64,000 bases of DNA, taken from the NCBI RefSeq assembly GCF_000165425.1, contig NW_001799067.1, positions 502,867 to 566,866 of the forward strand, given 5' to 3'. Position numbers and translations under genes: made by a program. How positions within the stretch are numbered: the stretch's first letter is position 1; each line of letters begins with the position of its first letter. This stretch comes from Paramecium tetraurelia. Lineage: Eukaryota > Ciliophora > Oligohymenophorea > Peniculida > Parameciidae. Under the pieces are notes generated by a model. That model made no database searches and had not been told where the DNA came from. It saw nothing but the letters and a program-made list of their open reading frames with translations. Below, in pieces: positions 22,001 to 36,700 of this stretch.

Positions 22001-23770
22001 CTAATCTATTGATGTCCTGCACATTCAAACCCAGCTAACTCTCCATCAATACAGTTTTAAAGTTGGCTGTATCAAGATTACCTTCTTGATGCTCATCAAA
22101 ATATTCAAACGATTATCTGAATACTTTCAACTTCTAAGGATTAATTAAATGATCTCTCATCTTATGAAGTGTATCTTTGAACCACGAAAGATCATATAAC
22201 TTATCCTCTTCCTCTACAGTGTTAAATAGTATTAATATGTCATTCATACTGATGGTTTCTCTTCCATCCAAAATTTCCTTGGCCACTTTTAGAGCTTTAT
22301 GTTAATTTAATGATTCATCTAAATGCATTAATGCTAGTTTCAACTACTGAAGGTTAATTGGTGGATGATCTCTATTTAAATTCATTCTTTGCAATAAATC
22401 ATCAGTGTGAATTTAGAATTTAAAGACTACATCCTTGATATAATTCACATGAGATTCTATTCAATTAAATAAGCATTGTTACATACTTTTATCTACTACT
22501 GCTTTGAGCCAATCAAATTTATCAATAAATCCATCATTATTTACATCGAGTGTCTAAAATAATGTAATAATTTGAATTTCATTGAGAGGCAACTAAATCT
22601 ATTGGACAGCTCTTTTGAAGTCATCAAAATTCATGCGAACCTTCCTTTCACTAGTTTTCCCAAAGGCTTATTGACAGAGATCTAAAAATGACTTAGAATA
22701 AACAATTGATGTTTACATCTTCTATATTTAAAGCATGATCTCGAATGTAGTATTTCAATCTTTCAAGAGCATATACTTTATCATTTACAGATCTGGAAAA
22801 TCCTACTCTTGAGTTTTGCTGTGTAGATGGTCTAACATCAATCTAATGAACAATAAGGCTAAAATTTACAGTTTTACTCATTAAAGGTCCTTTTTTGGAT
22901 GAATATTAGGAGTGCTTGGCTGTTTTAGGTCTAGTTTCTGGCAATTCAATTCCTAATGAATTAGTGAGATAATTTTTTGCATTGTCATCAATTATAAAAT
23001 TATTTTCCTCTGGATGGGAACTTTTGCTTAATTATTGCAAGTATTATTGAGTAAGTCTCATGTCTCCCTTTGATTTTCTTTCTGACAAGGGTCGTTTGGT
23101 TATTTCCTTTGTTTAAGTGAAATTGGGTTACTTTGCAGCCATCCATCAAAGATTCAAGGAACTGTACAGCTGCAGAATGAGCTTTGACAAAGAAGGTTCC
23201 AACACATGGAATCTCTACTTCAACTACATCTCTCTATATTTAATTGATCGCCAAAATACGTTGCGCACAATATCAGATAATGATTTTAACACTCTTTCAA
23301 CAGCCATCTTAGCAGAGTCCTTATTCTATGAGGCATAGAGTGCAATCTCAGCCCAATTGACAATTGCATGTTAAATTTTTCCAGATGTTTAAACTTTGTA
23401 AGGCCTCAATTATCGACCAATGGCTATGCCAGTTTTGAGATTAAAACCATTAACGAATTCCTTGGATTGTAAGTAAGTTTAATTACTTTAGCAACAAGGA
23501 ATACTGGTTAACGAGGCTACTTATCTCGATCTACTGGATTTGTTACTCCATCCAAAACTACATCTGGAGCACTAAATGAAAAAGTTCCAAATTTATTGAC
23601 TGCCACTCCTCTGCCCATACGTAATTATCTTGAAATATGAAGACCTTTATAATAATGGGTGAGCAAATACCAAATGCATTCCAAGCAGCCGAAACAGTTT
23701 CTTCATCCAAGGCTGCAATCAAGGAGGAATTGCTAATATTCAATTTGAACTACTTACTCAGCTTATCCAT
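19002..23770 (-). CDS. CCDC81-type HU domain plus multiple EF-hand protein
   Basis: A long protein (about 1500 residues). The N-terminus carries a eukaryotic HU-like domain as in CCDC81: LIAALDEETVSAAWNAFG, MGRGVAVNKFGTFSFSAP, RQPVFLVAK, NGFNLKTGIAIGRQLRPYK, then a second copy, LKSLSDIVRNVFWRSIKYRE with VEIPCVGTFFVKA. The rest is a long series of EF-hand pairs, some canonical (DVNNDGFIDKFDW, DTDHNGFLSISEF, DSDNTGFITNLEF, DKRRDGHLDLTEW), many degenerate. It ends RLNGMDTQPRQGEDE. Several introns in the N-terminal part fit only with AAG acceptors. CCDC81 is a centrosome/cilium-associated protein, so a Ca2+-responsive structural role at basal bodies or cortex is a reasonable inference, not shown. 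It starts 94 bp from the divergent RING gene, with which it may share a promoter. Confidence 0.85.
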
Positions 23771-23864
23771 TCCGAGTGGCTATCTTGGAAATAATTGATT
23801 GTGCATTAATTGTAGCTTTACTCTAATAACTATCAATGCTATTCATTAAATTAATATATTTATT

Positions 23865-24702
23865 ATGAAGGCTTATTTGAGATATGAAGGCATATCAAAG
23901 TAATAGTATCCTCAGTCACCTCTCCAAGTGGAACCAAAGCCCTTATTCACCATGATGCCACGTCGTAAAACTGCACAAGTGCCCTTTCGTAGAAGTTTGC
24001 ATCAAAACAAATCCCCCACGAATTTCGACCGATAATTCGTAGTTGAGGAATTGAAACTCGCCAATGCATCTCTTCAAGAGGTGAACAAGGAATTACAACA
24101 ATTGAATGAATCTTTACAGGAGTAGGTTCAAAAATTGTAAGAAACTAACAAGGTCTTGCAATTGCAGATCAATTAAATGACCATTCAAATTGATGACTTG
24201 AAAATAAACAACCGACACTTGAGATCACAAGATAGCAGTGTGCATTTTCAAACCAAAACATTTGATTAGAGGTTCAAAGTAATTGAGATTTAAGATTACA
24301 AGATCAAAATAGCCATATCGGGTATCTGTATCTGCAGTTGCAATTAAAGAAGCTAAATGATTAATTGGAGCAAAAGAGAGTACTAGAAAGCAAACCCATG
24401 AAGTTGCAATAGCAAGCCCTCAGGGAATTAGATAGCATTTGCGTAATTTGATCATTATAAAGGATTAGTTGGACATCAAGAGTTTTATCATTTGTAAGTT
24501 GTGTCATTAGGAACTCAAGGATCCAGTAACTGTGATTCCTTGTGCTCATTCGTACTGTCGATCATGCAAGAAGGGTTACATGGGAAAATGCTTCATTTGT
24601 GGACCTGAAGAACAAATTGAAGCCACCTATGCCAACATGCTGTTGATTCCCATGATAGAGCTATTCAAGAAGAATTGTGAAATAAGGGAATTATTTAAAT
24701 GA
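23865..24702 (+). CDS. Coiled-coil protein with C-terminal RING finger
   Basis: 264 residues with two introns (23 nt near 24270 and 20 nt near 24444, both ending AAG). A basic N-terminus (MMPRRKTAQVPFRRSLHQNK) is followed by about 110 residues of Leu/Gln-rich coiled coil. The C-terminal 70 residues hold a C3HC4 RING/U-box-like finger: ICKLC, then VIPCAHSYCRSC, then GKCFICG. RING fingers recruit E2 enzymes, so an E3 ubiquitin ligase role that dimerises through the coiled coil is likely but inferred. Its stop is 25 bp from the stop of the convergent dynein gene. Confidence 0.85.
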
Positions 24703-24727
24703 TTTTGATATACTTTATATTTAGATA

Positions 24728-27700
24728 TCAATATCTGAGGGCAAGGAAAGCTGCCACTCCTGCCTTAATCCAAATGTCTTCTTCTTGATCTGAAGCAAAT
24801 TCTAACCACATCACAAAGTTTGTTGAATGTCCTGTAGTCGAGAGGGTACCTGCTCTTGATACTACTTTGTACCTAAAAATGAATAAGAATTAAATATTAC
24901 AAGGGACAATTATAGATTCCAGTTTTGGGAATGACTCTATTCTTCTTGGGTATCAACTAGACAGCTGGTAAATCACTAAACAATTCTTTGGGAGTAGATT
25001 CAGATAGCACATGCTTTATTGAGTCCCATTTACATCCTTCTAAATAGCAACCATAGACATAACATCCATCACTGGGTTTGTCTACTATTTTAGAGATTTC
25101 TAAATCGTCTCTGACTTAATATTCAAATGAAACAAGATCAACTGCGATGACATGTTTACGAGCATAATTCTAAGTGATACCTGCTATGAATGCTTGTGGG
25201 AAGAAGAATCCTGAGAACCAGAATGTTGCTGGTGTTCCTCCGTCGACCCATTTTTATAGGAAGGCTACTCTGTCATTCAAGTCTTAAGTCCATGAAGCCA
25301 ATGGTTTCAATGACAGGAATCCCTTTTCTGCCCACATCTTAGGTACTTGGTTATCATAAAGAGAATTAGATAGTTTCTCCAAGTCTTCAGACATCACAAC
25401 CAATCCCTTCAATGCCTTTTTCACATTAACCAAGGACTCAATCATTACCTCTAATAGCCTGTTGTATCTCAAGACTTCTTAAACCAACACAGTATTCATA
25501 CTCTCCTGATAATCAGTTGGATATTTGATGAAAATGCCATCATAATCGAAAACTGGAGGTGTCTTTCCTTAGACAAAATTAGCCAGATCCTCAATCTATT
25601 CTTCTCTGGTCTTTCCTGCAGATGAACTCGTTCTTGGTTGAACTGAGAGAATGGTTTCAAGAAGCATGATGGTTTGATTTTGGGCATTGGTGATGTCTGC
25701 ATTCTCATGCAATCCGAAGACTTCTGGAGCAGGATTCAGAGGAAGACTCTCAATATAGTTCATGTAATCAGCCTACAACCCAGAAGGAGGTGAAAAGTAA
25801 GTGCCACTTTTGGAGAAGGAGAAGTTATCAAGTAATGCCTCTTTCTTAATGTAGGTTCTCAAAATAGTCTTGATCAATCTAACATCTTTATCATCTGTCA
25901 CTCTGCCACCATAATTGATTTCACTACCCAAATAGTTTAACACTTTGTAGGGGACTTCTTCGTATTCATCCAATAACATAACCAATTATCTCTTGCACAC
26001 ATTCAAGTCTTCATTAGTAAATTCGTAGGCAATATTCCAACCGATGGGACCAAATTTACGTCTATCCTGAATGATAGCATGGAAGAAGCAGAACCCGAAT
26101 ATCAATTTCTTGAATATTTCAGGTTTCTTGCATCCACTTTACAATTCATTGTCATCTAATCTAGCATAAGATCTCAACAAATTAGATCTCAATCCTGAGG
26201 GTGGTTCTAAAGTCATCTTTACACCATTCTATAAAACTGAGATTGGGAAGGAATTAGTTGGCATACTGGTTAACCATAATCTGTAATCCTTGCTTGCACT
26301 CTCATCGATATCTTCACAGATACGTTCCAATTCACTCATCCAAGATGCTGCCAAGTGACAATTCTATAATAAAACCCATCCTCCTTTTTGTCTGGCTGCT
26401 CTGATCATCTTTTCAGCTTTGGGACCTTAACCTTATCCCAATGAAATCTATTCGTATCTTTTAAGCATCTCCTTCTCTTCTGCAAACTTCAAGAAATCTG
26501 CCACAGGATCTGATCCAGCAGACAATACAAAGATCAATGGAGTCTACATTGTGGAATCCTTATAGCATTTGGCTAAATCGAATAGAGGTGGGACAATGAA
26601 TTGCTTACCAATTTTGTGGGATATGAAATTCTACACACATGGAATTACCTTATCTGGACGGAATGACTTAATGAAGATCAGTTTTTAGAACTCATCCAAT
26701 TTAGAATTCCACTCTCCTGGTAGATCCATAACATGGGGTTCAGTCGAATCATAATGTGGTTTAAACAATTCAGTGTTGGTTATCCAAAACTCTTCAAATC
26801 CCTTAAAGGCTGGCAATTAGGACATTCCATAAACCTGTCTGTACATGTCTGGCCAAGTGTTTTCAGCTATCCATTTAGTTGGATTCTACTTTATTTTGAT
26901 ATCACCCATCGGTCCTGTCAATAGGTATCTCCACTCCTCTTCATTCAGTTACTTATATCCTTAGAGAATCTTTATGGTTAACATCAAAGAGAAGAGTAAC
27001 TTGTGTTTCTCAAAGAGTGATCTACACACATTCTCATACAAACTGAAAGTGAAATAATCATTCAGATTTGTCAATCTAACTTCGTGTTCTTTGGCTGCTG
27101 GAGCATTCTCAACTCCCATTGAGAATAAATTCATAAACCATTGTAATGAGTATTGATACATTGGGTCGATTCCTGACAAATCCACAATGCAAAAGAACAA
27201 TTATGATGCTCTAAAGGCAACTGGTCTGTAACCCTCTCTTGCTTGATCGATTTACTCCTCAGTAATCTTAGAATCAGCCACTCTCTAATTGATTTCTGCT
27301 GCGAATTTCTTACTGTTTTACAATTTATTAATTAGAGTCTCATCCATTAATACTTCATTGATATCGTTGGCACCTTCTGAAAGTGATTTGAGAATGTCAT
27401 CTTCGATTAATAATAATTGTTTCTTATCCTCAGCATTCTTTCTCACAATTTACACTTTATTAGCTTCCAATTAAGGGTTTTCAAGAGCCACGATCAATGC
27501 TAACATCTGATCTTCCAATCCACTTGGAGTAATAGCGAAATTGATAATAGTAACCTTGACAAAGGTCTCAGGAGGATAATGAGGATTCGGTATGGTAGTG
27601 GTGAGGAAGAATTTAAATTTGTCATTAAATGATAATGTCTTTTCGCCCAAAGTAATAGTGAGAGATGATCCACTTTTAACAATTTGTTATAAGAGAATGG

Positions 27701-30700
27701 GATCGAAAGAAGGATCCAAGTCCTTTCCCACATTTTCAATCAACACCTATTTACCAAATTAGACAGCCAATTCAAGAGTTCTCATAAGATTGGGGTCGTT
27801 CACCTTCAACACTTCAATACCCTCAGCATGTTCCTTACCCATATTCTTAATGAACTTATTGGCCTAATTTTAAGGATCAATCATCAGAGGATATCTTCTG
27901 CTCTTATCAATAATGATACCATTTTCAATGGATGTATCATCCTTAGGTAATCCTGCAATATTCCAAGATTATATTTTAACAGGTACTCCCAAAAATTGAA
28001 CCATGGAGATATGTTCAGTATGTTTGATGGCCAATTCGATTAGGTTCTTTCTCCACTTATTCTCTAACCCTTGTCTATAACTAGAGACAAATGGTCCTGC
28101 ATAAGCAAGCATAGCAGCAGACAACAAGGAATTACCAGGAATCAGAGGTTCCTATAATTAGAGTTTATCAACATCGGCTGTCCATCTAGTTTTTTCATCT
28201 GATAATCCACTAGTCAATTTTTAGGCTCTGACTAATTTAATTTCACATTCTTAGATCTTTTTTGATAGATCTTCCTTAAGTTTGACTTTTTCATCGAATT
28301 CCTCCTACAACCTCTTGATTTTCGCATTGACTGCATCTAATTGCTCCTTTTTCACTCTAAGTAAGGCTTGTTTCTAATCCACAATCTTCTGAGCTTCTGC
28401 TAATTTATCTCTCAATGGTTGAGTTTACAAGAAGATCTTATTGTAATCATACATGGCTTGGCACCAACTGTACATATATTTGATGGCTAAACTGCAAATA
28501 TTAGCTCTTTCTAGTTTGAAATCTGGATCACCAATAATCTTCTGTTCCAGTTTTCTGATGTAGGCTTGATTAATATTGTCTCTCTTGTAATCCAATAATT
28601 AATCTAAGAGTTATTTTGTATCATTAAGTAAGTACTTCTTGGCTGTGCTGAAATAATCTTCGACTTTCTTCATACCTGTTTCATCTTTCATCATTTGTAT
28701 TTCACCACCTTATTCTTTGATGAAATCCTATAACAAAATGACACAACCTCCGAGAGTGATGATAGCAGCTCTGGGAGGATTTGGTAATGACTTGACTTCT
28801 ACTAAATGTTCTTTTTTCAATTTCTACACTTCAATCAAAGTAGTTTCTAAGATTCTATTGGCCTCAGCCACTGATTCTTCTGCTTCTCTCTTAATTTCAT
28901 TAGCCTTCTTGGTTTCTATTTGAGCCTCTGCCTCTTCGACTGACACAATCTTTTGAGTTTCATCAGCCTCCTTTTTGTCCACTTCCAATCTGGCCATGAC
29001 CTTTTCTGTTTCAATAGCAGCTTCTTCCAATTTCGGTTGCATATCCTTAAGTTGAATCTGCATTTCTGAGACTGCCTCATTTGCAGCAATTAGTTTATCC
29101 AGACCACTCTTGAGACGGTTGATTTAAAATTTAAGTTCATTCTTCTTCTCATTATTGACTGACTTGAACATTGTGATTAATTCTAAGAAACTTGTTGGAG
29201 TGACATAATTATAACGACGCAATTACTATTGATATTGGACTGAAACTTGTTCGACTGACTTATGCATTATCTTACACATTTCAACGATCTTCTCTAACTA
29301 TTCACTAAAGCCAAACTCAGTTGCATATTCAGTCAGCTATCCTCTTCCTACACCTACCAAGGCTTCTTCAGGCCATTCTGTGAACCAATCTATGGTACAG
29401 CAATTGACAAGTGAAGGGAACATACGCAGACGAGTTTGGAATTTATCACTCAATGGAGACATCGCTAATATTAAATGGATGTTGTTCTTCACTCTTGCTA
29501 AATATTAAGCAAAAATATTATTGGGAGTTGGCTACAAGTTTCTCTTCAGACACTCTCCTTTACATGATGTAATAATTTCATCCATGTCCTTATCTTAATA
29601 GAGATTTGTGACATCTCCTGAATTCAATATGGAATTCATATCCTCTAACATCTATTCATTGATGATTTAAGTATCCACAAAAATAAATGACACTCCTTTG
29701 TTCTCAACTCCTGCCATCATCAGTACTTTCTTAACATCTTCTCTCCATGATCTCATGTTGTATGTCTTAATCACCTCAATCTAAAACAGTCTATAATATG
29801 AGATGAATGTGGCCATCTTTGCTAGAGATTATCTACCACTACCTCCTACTCCCAATAGCAGTGCGTTTCCTTATGGTTGTCTGAGTACTCTACTTATACG
29901 GCATATGTGTTCGCATGCATCCAAGAATAACACCAACTTCATTGACTTTTTACCACCCAATCCTGCAAATGAAGGATCTGCATTGTACTCCTACTAGAAC
30001 TCATACATCTAATTTGATAGCTTCTTTAAATCATTAACCAAAAAGTAATGTCTGGGTTCCACATCTCTACCTTATTAGAAATCTGCAAAGATTATACGAT
30101 CCAAACTGAGGATATTCGATTTCTCTTAACCAAAACGAGAAAATAATTCTTCTAAAATCGATATCAAATATTCTCTATCTTCTGTATTGATCAATCTGTC
30201 ATGGAAAACTCTCATGTTCTCATGGAACCACAATTAGATAATAGATTTTGCATCTGTGCAATATTTCTATGAAGCTGAACAAATTCCTTAAAATACTTTA
30301 TTAATATCTCTTAAGTTAAAAGTATAATGAGACTTCTTAGGAGTTGGTAAGAGTTCTCTCTTGACTCTTTCATACACTTATAGTACTGTGTCTACCAAAT
30401 TACCAATTTAATTTCTTATGTCTTCACTGAATCTTCTCAAAAATGAACTCACAAGGGTTCCAAATATCTATTTGATTGTTAATTAACCCAATTCTGTGTA
30501 TGCAATGATGTTGTAATGTCTCATCAATCTATTTGTAATAGCACTTCTACCACCTCCAGGAGGTCCCATTGCTGACAATAAAATTATGTCTTACAAATTC
30601 ATAAAGAATAATTCCTTTCTATTATACCAACCTTTGTGATCCATGTATTATCTCAATAGTTCAATTGGGGGTTATGCTCCATATTCCTCTTTCTTAGGCA

Positions 30701-33700
30701 TATTCAGATCATCCACAAAAATAATGCATTTCTTAGGAGGAGGAGGACCATAATACCCTTTTCTTCTCTTTGTCAACTTTGAATCAATTGTGTCTTAAGT
30801 CTAATTGGCACTGGTCTATGCTGAGAATGACAAAGACATATATTGATAGTCTTCACCCATCCTTTAGATCAACAAATTCATAGCATTAACGGTTTTTCCA
30901 GTTCCTGTGGGACCTGGGAATAGACAGTGATACATGTTGGATAAGAGAGTTTTCATTAGATGCATGTTTCTAGTTGAGTCAGTGGTGGGAATCAGAATTT
31001 CAGAGTAAGATAATTTAGGATCAACTTCATAGGATTTGAATTGGTCATCCCAATGTGTCCATTGTTTGGTACGCTCATTGAAGAGATAATCAAAAATAGA
31101 TCCTTCTTATGGGAAAGTAGCCTTTGATTTACTAAACTACTCTTTAATATAATTGTTGATCTTCTCTCTGCCATCTTAATCTACAGTGCAACACAAACTC
31201 CAAGTCAAACAAAAAGCAAATATAGGTTCAATTTGTTATTCTAAATTGTCGATATCTTCTTTAGGTACCTTTTTAATTTCTGTATCCTTATATTGATGTA
31301 AATAACAATTAAGTAATCTACATAGTGATTAAGTGAGATTATTATTAAAAGTACCAACTACTTCTTTAAGATTTCTCCTCATATATTCTAAAGTGGGTTC
31401 TAAATATTGCTCAAACAACATGCTTAATTGTGTTACTATTTTAGGTCTATCTCTGCAATGTGGGGGTAAGGTATTTAACCAAGATTTAATTAATGGCTGT
31501 AAACCCAAAGAGACAGGCTCCATGTAAACCATACCACATCTACTAACAGTGGCAGGGGATGCAACAGCCAAATCCTCAACCTCAAACATCATAGTCATGT
31601 AAGGAGTCAAGGTCAAGATCTATCCTGAATTCAAGCATAATTTCTTATTGTCATCCAAGACTGTATTCATAGATTCGATCCAAATAGCATCAACAGGGCC
31701 ATCGAACATAATCCAGTGTCTTTCAGATGTTTGATCTCTACAAACTTCTCTTACTGTATAGGCTAATATACCATCATTCCATTCTCTTGTTTATTCATTG
31801 AATTGACCATACAACTGTCCCATGGTAATGGACTTGGGATTCAAGATGTGAGTGTGCACCTTATAATACAAGGTGGTTTAGAGTGCTGAGAGGGCACGAG
31901 CCAATACATTGTAATTACTGGTTTTGCCTCCCCCTGTTGGTCCCACCAACATTAATCCATGTCTAACTTGGATTGTATCGTACAATTAATTGATTTTAAC
32001 CAAGAAGGATTCTGTACACTGCAAATTCATTGATTTGCAAGCTTCCTATATCTGCACCAACAATTCTCCAATGTCAACTTCTGGTTTTTCAATGCCTGGA
32101 AATAGATCTTTAATAATGTTGCTAAAGAGTGGCAGATCATCCTTCAAGAACTTAGGCACATTGACATCCATCAAGGCTCTCAACAATAATCGATCTTCGT
32201 CTTAATCGGGGTCAGCTGCCTTCAATAGACCTGCAGCATTAATAACAGATCGCACTGCTCTCATACCATAATCGTAATGATCTTAGGAACTCAACTATTC
32301 TGAACTCAATTTAAATGTGTAAACCATCTTCTTAGCCAATTCTCTACCTTTCTTAAATCCGAAAGAATAAAGCATAATTTCTCCAATCAAAGCGTAATCT
32401 GGAACCATCATAGCCACTGGTCTGAACAAGGCTTTAAGATTGTCAGGCAATTCAGTTCTACCTGCATAACCAGGATTCATGGTAATAAACACAGAGAAGG
32501 TTGGATCTAAACGAATAGAACTGCCTTCAAAGTCTGCAGATGCAGCACCTTCAGCCTTCTTACCAAAGAGAATTAACAATTACTGTGCAATAACTGATAG
32601 CACTTCAATGTTGATACGATTGAACTCATCAAAGCAAGCCCATGCTCCTGCACTTGCCAATCCTTTAAAGAACTTTCCTACCATTATGTAATCCATCTAA
32701 TCTGAACAATTAAACACCACACATTGTTTTGCCAAAGCCTTAGCTAAATCCTTAGTAGATTCAGTTTTACCAGTACCTGCTGGACCAGCTGGTGCACCAC
32801 CTAAATTCAATTTCAATGCTCCCATCAATGTCATATAACATTTATCTGTCAATGGAGTAATGACCAATCTCAAAGTGTTTCCTAAATACTCATAACCATA
32901 AGGGAAGTTAGTTTAAATACATTTCACAAAACAATTATCCTATTCCCAATAATATCTCAATTATGATATCCATTCGAATGCTGAGACATCTTCAACGTTT
33001 TCTTTTTGCAACAACTCCACAACATCCTTAGCATGCACATCAATAACAATCAATGCATTTATAGTAACCATTTGCATCTTGGTTAATTTAGTTCTCACCA
33101 AATCGACTAAGTTATTCAATTACCCTTATAATAATTCCAAATAAGTCTTAACATTCTAACCCTTGATGGCAGTTTCAACTTCCTTTGTCCAATGAACCTA
33201 GGATCCATTCAATACACATTGTCCTGGATGCATAGTGACCCATTTGATTCTTGGAACTTCCACATACTAATGGACAGAATTAAGTAAAGCAGCCCTAACA
33301 CTCTATTTCATCTAGTCTTCAACATCATTCATCCAGTCTTCTACATTCTTATGATTTGGATCAATGACTTTAACAAAATTGATCTTTTCTCCTTCTGCTG
33401 AGAACATCGCATGAATCTTCTTGCTGCCATCGAATTCAATTTGATTAACATTCTCAAACACCTTTCTTAAATGTGGTTGCACTGCAGTTGGTTCTTTGGT
33501 CTATGACAATATTTCCAACAAGTCATCATTGGATAAGAAATAAAACCTAGCGAATCTTTCTCTTTTTCTCTCCAAATAATTGTTCAATTCCTTTTGAATT
33601 TATTCCAAACTATTATACCCCTCTGTCAACTTCTCTAACAATCCTTCAGCAGAACAAACCTTCAAGACATTCAAAGTATTCTTTGAATTAATCATAATCA

Positions 33701-36700
33701 ACTTCCAATTTTGATCAACAGCCTTGAATCTCTTTGATTCCAAGGGCAATTACTTTATGATGTCTTGACTGTCAAAAATGGGTTGCAAATACATCCAATT
33801 CACCTACACCTTAGCCCAAACTTCAAGAATATCACTGACCTTCTTCAAAGTGCTGTTCCAATCATTCAGAAGTCCTTCAAAAGGCTTTTTAAAAGGCGAG
33901 AAAAGCATAGCCTAAGTATTGACAATATGTTCATCCAGGGTATTGCCTATATCATCGAATCCTCTAATGATAAAGGAGATGTTCTTATATCCGACTACAT
34001 CGAAATTGATCTATTCCCATTAAGCCATCATAGAGTTGAGCATTGTTTCAATCTAGAATTCCTTATAAGCTCTTTCTCCTATCTCCATACAATCCTCAAC
34101 TATCTTCATCAAACCCATGTCGATGGCCTTAGTGAATGTAAATCCAGGAGCAGGCTTGACTTCCTACCCCAACTTCTAGGATACCTACTCCCAATGTCTT
34201 TCCTTCATCCCCTGCTTCCTCAAAGCAACCATCAATGGAACCTTTGGTCTAAACTCCTCCAAGTAAGATCGGATGTTCTAACCAATTTTCAAAACTGGCT
34301 GAATATCCTTATCATTAAAATGCTTATTCACTAATGCAGTCGTCTTGTAGGCTTCCTCCATGAATTTTTCACAGTAATCTGCATCCAACTTTTCAAAATC
34401 GTCATTCCTCCAATGCTCAATATTCTTAAACCATTGATTGGTAGTCAACCACAAATCTGAATATGGTCTGAACTCCTTAACCATTTGCTATATTACACTG
34501 TAATCAGTTTATTCCATTTCAAACAACAGTTCTCTTGAATTGAATTGCCTTGCATTCTCTTAAAACTTTTGTAACTAATCATTGATTCCTCTAACTCTCT
34601 AAGCAACACTCTCGTGATCATCCATATTTTAATATGAATAGAATGTTGAGATGGTTATCTACAATGATTTCACTTATTCTAAAAAGAAATCCTACTCCTA
34701 TTTCATTTTGTCTTAGAATATGCTCTTCTCCTTTTCTAATGCCTACGATCTCACATCCACTAATTCCAGGATTTCTTTAGGCCCACCATAGACCTACCAT
34801 CTTCTTTGAATGTCCTCAGGCTAGAATCTCACTTTGAATGGCTCTAACAAATCATATAATTCACAAGACTTATCAATATCTTCCTTCATCTTTTCCAATT
34901 CTTGAGGCAGATTAGCCATATATTGTTTTATTTCTGTGAGCTTTTCAATGTCAACTGGAGGTTCATTCAATCGCAATTTCACCTTCTAAACTTCATCATA
35001 CAAAGCCAATGTTGATTATTTCGCTCTTTTCACTATCACTTCTATAAGCAATTTGTACAACTATTAATATTTTCCTGTCAATAATTAACTGATCTCTTTG
35101 CAATTCACCTTGAAACAGCCAACTTAAATAGAGTCAGGTATTTGTAATTTCAACTTCTCTTCCTTCTTTTACAATTCCAATACTTCATCTCTGATCAACT
35201 CTGTCTCCTTTGGTTTTTCCTCATTATCAACTGTCTTAATGTATTCTTCTGGTCTTATCATTAGGATCTCTTTGTAAACTTAGAAGCACTTCAAATACTC
35301 ATCCAATGCCACAAAGGATTTATCCAAGTGTTCACTGAGTGCATCAAACAATTTATTCACCCAAATGTTTTCATCGAAGAAATAGGGATCTTAATTACCA
35401 AATGGATCATTTGTGATCTGAGACTTCTGAGGAACCTTATAATACATTTCTGATCTTGTTCCTTTGAATATCTCCTTCATTAATTTGGGCTCTAAATCAG
35501 GAATCTTGGCTAAATCCTCCAAAGCCTTATTAAAGATAATCAAAATTGTAGTTGCATAATTTCTGATCATTGTAGAGTAACAGAAGTTATCCTCATTGAT
35601 TGCCTTGAGCAATTCAATTGTAAATAAGGGTTTCACAGCTCTTGGATCATAGAAGCTGTCTGGATTTTTCTGACTTAAAACCAACCCATCTGCAAACTCA
35701 TTTATTACATCATCAGGTCCATTGATAATAACATTATTAGGTATGTAACTTCTAATATACTTGTCATAATTGTTGAATGACTTTTGTGATAAATTTAAGA
35801 TAGCATCTTGAATCATCAATCTAACACAAGCAAAAAATTTCTTGAGTCTTCCTTTCTCATAATTATTTCTATCTGTTTCTTTTAAATTGAACCATTTATA
35901 TTGGGTGTACCAAGATTTGTATTTATCTTTCTCAACCTCTTTCTCTTTTTCCTTGTCCTTGGGTTTTTCTTTGTCTTCCTTTTCTTTATTATCTTTTTCT
36001 TTTTCTTTCTCCTTTTCCTTCTCTTTCTCCTTTTCTTTCTCTTTCTCCTTTTCTTTCTCCTTATCCTTATCTTTCTCTTTATCTTTTTCTTTCTGTTGTT
36101 ATTCCTTGTCTCCAAATTACTTAATGATGATCTTCTCAACATCTTCCATAAAATCCTTCCTCAATTTGCTCATAGATGTAACCAATTATGAATCATTATT
36201 TTATTTGAATTCCTCCAACTTATAAGGAGATTGACTTTATCCATTGATGTAAAAGAACTCCAATTCCTGTAATTGATTGCACTTTTCAGTGATCAATTGT
36301 AAACATTTCACTGATTCAGGACTAGCCATGATACTGTTCAACAAGAACTCTTTGAATATCTCTGTGAAGCTCTTAGGCTCATTAAAGAACACTTCATGAG
36401 GTGTCCACATGTAAATTTCCTTCGCCCCTTTTTTTGCTTCCAATGCTAACATTCCATAGTAATTTGGGTCCTTTTTGGGGGGAACTTCAGGGAGCACCAA
36501 TCCATGAGGCACAAGATCTGTTGGATTGGCTGTCAAATGATAATCGAACAGAATTCTATTCATTAACAGTTAATAATCAATGGCAGCATCCATCATTAAG
36601 GCACTTATTTCACTGAACTCAAGTTTCTTGTTCTTCCTTATTAAGTCTTCGATTTTCTTTTTCTATTCATTGGGCATATCTGGCAAATGATCTCTGGGCA

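Noticed and set aside
35887-36225. Ser/Phe-rich plus-strand and Arg/Lys-rich minus-strand frames over the purine tract
   Set aside because: They are other frames of the Glu-Lys tract inside the dynein tail.
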